A DNA stretch of 17,565 nt. Source: Clostridiales bacterium UBA7573. Lineage in GTDB: Bacteria > Bacillota > Clostridia > Oscillospirales > CAG-272. The DNA lies in NCBI GenBank assembly GCA_002477905.1, contig DLLB01000088.1, positions 20,061 to 37,625 on the forward strand, read 5' to 3'. The notes beneath the pieces are model-generated. The model saw only the letters and a list, made by a program, of their open reading frames with translations. It made no database searches and had not been told where the DNA came from. The translations under genes were made by a program, and so were the position numbers. Below are positions 15,361 through 17,565 of this stretch, in pieces; within the stretch, counting starts at the first letter, position 1; the number at the start of each line of letters is the position of its first letter.

Positions 15361-16056
15361 ATGGATATTGCATTTTATTTTATCGAAAAAGGAAACGGAA
15401 CACCGTTTCTATTCTTACACGGGAATGGGGAAAACAGTTCCTATTTTCAAAATCAAATCGACTACTTTCAAAGTCAATACCGTGTGATTGCTTTGGATAC
15501 AAGAGGACATGGCAAAACCCCAAGAGGCAATGCGCCATTTACCATCGCGCAATTTTCCCGCGATCTGTTCGATTTTATGCAAACGCATCAGATTCCAAAG
15601 GCAGTGATTTTGGGATTTTCAGACGGGGCAAACATTGCCATGAAATTTGCCATACAGCACCCCGATCTGGTCAAGGCTTTGATCCTAAACGGCGGCAATC
15701 TCAACCCCGAAGGAGTAAAACGAACCACACAAATTCCCATCGAGATCGGATATAAAATTGCAAAACACTTTGCCGCGAAATCACCGGAAGCAAAAAAGCA
15801 TGCGGAAATGCTCGGCTTAATGGTAAACGAACCGCATATCGAGCCTTGCGAATTGTCAAACATCACTTCTCCGACGCTTGTCATTTGCGGAACAAGAGAT
15901 ATGATCCGCAAATCGCATACCCAAGAAATCGCGGCAAGCATACCGCATGCAAAATTGGTGATCTTAAAAGGGAATCATTTTCTCGCCAATCGGCGTCCGG
16001 TGGAGTTTAACCGCGCGGTGGAGCGGTTTTTGCAAGAGATTGCGGAGGAAAAATAA
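15361..16056 (+). CDS. Alpha/beta-fold hydrolase
   Basis: 231-residue cytoplasmic hydrolase with the complete triad: nucleophile Ser87 in GFSDG, Asp180 in CGTRDMI and His206 in KGNHF. The oxyanion HGNGE (20-24) and the LDTRGHGKT motif (45-53) are typical of esterases, haloperoxidase-like and C-C hydrolases. The elbow GFSDG differs slightly from the commoner GHSMG. AGGGGAAGG (15350-15358) supports the ATG, and only 26 bp separate it from the permease stop with no terminator, so it is probably the last gene of the TetR-regulated operon. A role in detoxifying an ester or lactone compound alongside the transporter is a guess from context; substrate cannot be read from sequence. Confidence 0.88.
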   Translation: MDIAFYFIEKGNGTPFLFLHGNGENSSYFQNQIDYFQSQYRVIALDTRGHGKTPRGNAPFTIAQFSRDLFDFMQTHQIPKAVILGFSDGANIAMKFAIQHPDLVKALILNGGNLNPEGVKRTTQIPIEIGYKIAKHFAAKSPEAKKHAEMLGLMVNEPHIEPCELSNITSPTLVICGTRDMIRKSHTQEIAASIPHAKLVILKGNHFLANRRPVEFNRAVERFLQEIAEEK

Positions 16057-16062
16057 AGAGTA

Positions 16063-16085
16063 CGAAGCACGGCTTCGCGTTTCCA
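16063..16085 (+). terminator. Possible weak terminator after the hydrolase gene
   Basis: CGAAGC (16063-16068) pairs with GCTTCG (16072-16077) around ACG, followed by CGTTTCC. The stem is short and the T tract poor, so termination would be partial. A second small hairpin, CGCCG/CGGCG (16123-16136), follows and leads into TATGTTTTTG just before the next ribosome site. Confidence 0.35.
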
Positions 16086-16160
16086 AAAACAGCGGATACC
16101 CATGGAAAATCACAAATTCACCCGCCGGTCGCGGCGTATGTTTTTGTGTGGAGGGAACTT

Positions 16161-16949
16161 ATGTATCAATCATTTACCATAAAGAATCTGGATTATTATA
16201 TATCAAAGAATTCCTTTGCAATCAGACAAACGCCCCTGCGGGCAGTGAAGAATTATGAAATAGAATTCTATGTGACATCGGGAAATATCAGCGTCATAAA
16301 CGATCAGAAATACCGGCAAAAAGCAGGTAATTTTCTGATCGCGCGGCCGGGAGATACCCGATACAGTATCGATTCTTTTGAATGCTACTGTATCCACTTT
16401 GATTGTAATGATCCCACAATAGCAAATACGATCGACAGCCTGCCAAAGATCCTGCACTGCTCGGATCCCGAAAAATTTGTGCAATTATTTAAAACGATGA
16501 TTGAGGTACGCAGTATTCACACGACTGCTTCCGATCTCATCCTACACGGCTCTCTCATGGAATTGATCGGGCATCTCTCCTTAGAAAACGAAACTGCGTA
16601 TACCGGAAAATATCTCCGGTACCTGCCCGATGTTTCCGCATCCTGTATCTTCATGCAAAAAAATCTGGATCAGCATCTGACGCTGCGGGATATCGCCCAT
16701 CAGGTGAATCTTAGCCCCAGTTTCTTTCATATTGTATTTAAATCCATAAAAAAATCCACTCCGACAGAATATTTGCTGCATCAGCGAATGATTCTTGCCA
16801 AAAAAATGCTCCGTCTCAGCAATACCCCTCTTTCCGAGATTGCAATTCTCTGCGGGTTTGGCAGTCAGGCCTATTTTTGCCGCACATTCAAAAAGCAGTT
16901 CGGAATGACACCGAAAACATACCGCAGTGAAAAACAGATCATCCTATAA
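16161..16949 (+). CDS. AraC/XylS-family transcriptional regulator
   Basis: 262-residue regulator. The N-terminal part (about 15-85) looks like the cupin sensor domain of AraC proteins: IRQTPLRAVKNYEIEFYVTS, GNFLIARPGDTRYS and CYCIHFDC. Residues 162-258 form the double helix-turn-helix: first LTLRDIAHQVNLSPSFFHIVFK (173-194), second PLSEIAILCGFGSQAYFCRT (223-242), then FKKQFGMTPKTYR. The ATG at 16161 follows GGAGGG (16150-16155); a GTG at 16146 would overlap that site. It stands 106 bp upstream of a GH16 gene on the same strand, so it most likely activates that polysaccharide-degradation gene in response to a sugar; this is inferred from context. No convincing own promoter is seen; transcription could enter from the hydrolase gene. 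Confidence 0.92.
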   Translation: MYQSFTIKNLDYYISKNSFAIRQTPLRAVKNYEIEFYVTSGNISVINDQKYRQKAGNFLIARPGDTRYSIDSFECYCIHFDCNDPTIANTIDSLPKILHCSDPEKFVQLFKTMIEVRSIHTTASDLILHGSLMELIGHLSLENETAYTGKYLRYLPDVSASCIFMQKNLDQHLTLRDIAHQVNLSPSFFHIVFKSIKKSTPTEYLLHQRMILAKKMLRLSNTPLSEIAILCGFGSQAYFCRTFKKQFGMTPKTYRSEKQIIL

Positions 16950-16991
16950 GCCTTTTGAATATCATACGGCAAAAAGCAAATAGGATTTTGA

Positions 16992-17020
16992 TATACAATT
17001 TTGGGATCCTCCCTTATAAT
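16992..17020 (+). promoter_or_regulatory. Promoter of the GH16 gene, likely activator-dependent
   Basis: A perfect -10 TATAAT (17015-17020) is paired at 17 bp only with a poor -35 (TATACA, 16992-16997). A good -10 with weak -35 suits AraC-type activation. An ATATCA/TGATAT inverted pair (16959-16964 and 16989-16994) lies at and upstream of the -35 and could be part of the activator site. Confidence 0.55.
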
Positions 17021-17055
17021 AAGAATCATCTCAGAATCGAAAGGCGGATTCCAAA

Positions 17056-17565
17056 ATGCAAGAATACAAGATAGAAAACCACGAAAGTTCCTATTTACCG
17101 GAAGGGTTTACATGGAAACTATGCTTCAGCGACGAATTTGACGCACCGGTGCTCGATCAAACAAAGTGGAGCTTCCGAAAGCATCTTTTCCACAAGCGAA
17201 ATGCCTGTTGGATAGAGGAAGAAGGAATCGACTTCCAGGATGGAAATATCCTTTTCAAACTGGTCAAGAAAAACGATACCTATTATTGTTGCCAATTACA
17301 GACCGGCGAAAACTGGTATGATCGTCCGGCAGAGGGCGATGCTACCTGGAACGTCGCAAAATTCAGCAAACCAAAATTTTTGCACAGATACGGATATTAT
17401 GAAATCCGTTGCAAATTGCAAAGGGGGGATAATTGGTGGTCCTCTTTTTGGCTGCAATCCCCCTGCATCGGCACGCAACCGGATGAAAAGAAAGCCGGCG
17501 TGGAGGTGGATATTATGGAAAGCTTCTTCGGAAATACCTATATCCCGCATTTTATTCACTGGGGC
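17056..17565 (+). CDS. Glycoside hydrolase family 16 protein (5' part, runs off the window)
   Basis: 170 codons are present with no stop before the window ends. The catalytic signature ExDxxE is visible as EVDIME: Glu150 nucleophile, Asp152 and Glu155 acid/base, the layout of the laminarinase-type GH16 group (beta-1,3- or mixed-linkage glucanases and relatives). Upstream, FSDEFDAPVLDQTKWSF (24-40), GNILFKL (63-69) and RYGYYEIRCKL...NWWSSFWLQSP (111-136) are standard GH16 blocks. The start at 17056 has AAAGGCGGA (17039-17047). There is no signal peptide: the N-terminus is polar (MQEYKIENHE), so the enzyme is predicted to stay in the cytoplasm, unlike most GH16 enzymes, and may cut imported oligosaccharides. 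Substrate cannot be assigned without the missing C-terminal half. Controlled presumably by the AraC-type gene before it. Confidence 0.9.
   Translation, partial: MQEYKIENHESSYLPEGFTWKLCFSDEFDAPVLDQTKWSFRKHLFHKRNACWIEEEGIDFQDGNILFKLVKKNDTYYCCQLQTGENWYDRPAEGDATWNVAKFSKPKFLHRYGYYEIRCKLQRGDNWWSSFWLQSPCIGTQPDEKKAGVEVDIMESFFGNTYIPHFIHWG

Overview
The window reads as a Firmicutes (Clostridia, probably Oscillospirales-like) chromosome segment of gut or anaerobic origin. The pointers are the strong AGGAGG-type ribosome sites, sigma-A promoters with extended -10 boxes, a surface protein built of repeats common in Clostridia, and a nucleoside-salvage/malic enzyme set typical of fermenters. The species is not determinable from sequence alone. 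Every gene I can support lies on the + strand.

Layout. 1-3865 is metabolic: a malic enzyme, then a nucleoside catabolism cluster deoB-cdd-udp. The last two overlap by ATGA. Together they deaminate cytidine to uridine, phosphorolyse uridine, and convert pentose-1-phosphate to pentose-5-phosphate. 3983-5533 is a YifB/ComM-type AAA+ ATPase. 5674-6750 is a metal-dependent amidohydrolase with its own consensus promoter. 6889-6964 is tRNA-Gln(CUG), with a promoter very like the amidohydrolase one and a strong terminator.

6965-8280 is an accessory stretch. It holds two strong terminators, a DUF3841-like gene broken by a frameshift (7136-7647), a third terminator, a GC-rich structured intergenic repeat with a terminator-like tail (about 7735-7945), and a promoter with a roughly 225-nt leader containing a perfect 16-bp palindrome.

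8281-12753 encodes a 1490-residue secreted, membrane-anchored protein. Its order is signal peptide, seven RCC1-type repeats (one full beta-propeller), four InlB/Listeria-Bacteroides repeats, about 580 residues carrying 14 CxxC motifs, a terminal domain, one membrane helix and a basic tail. It is the most unusual object here.

12927-16056 is a probable operon: TetR-type repressor, ABC ATPase, FtsX-like permease and alpha/beta hydrolase. An imperfect 24-bp palindrome sits on the transcription start, a good candidate for the TetR operator. 16161-17565 begins a carbohydrate locus: an AraC-type regulator, then the 5' part of a GH16 glycoside hydrolase that runs off the end.
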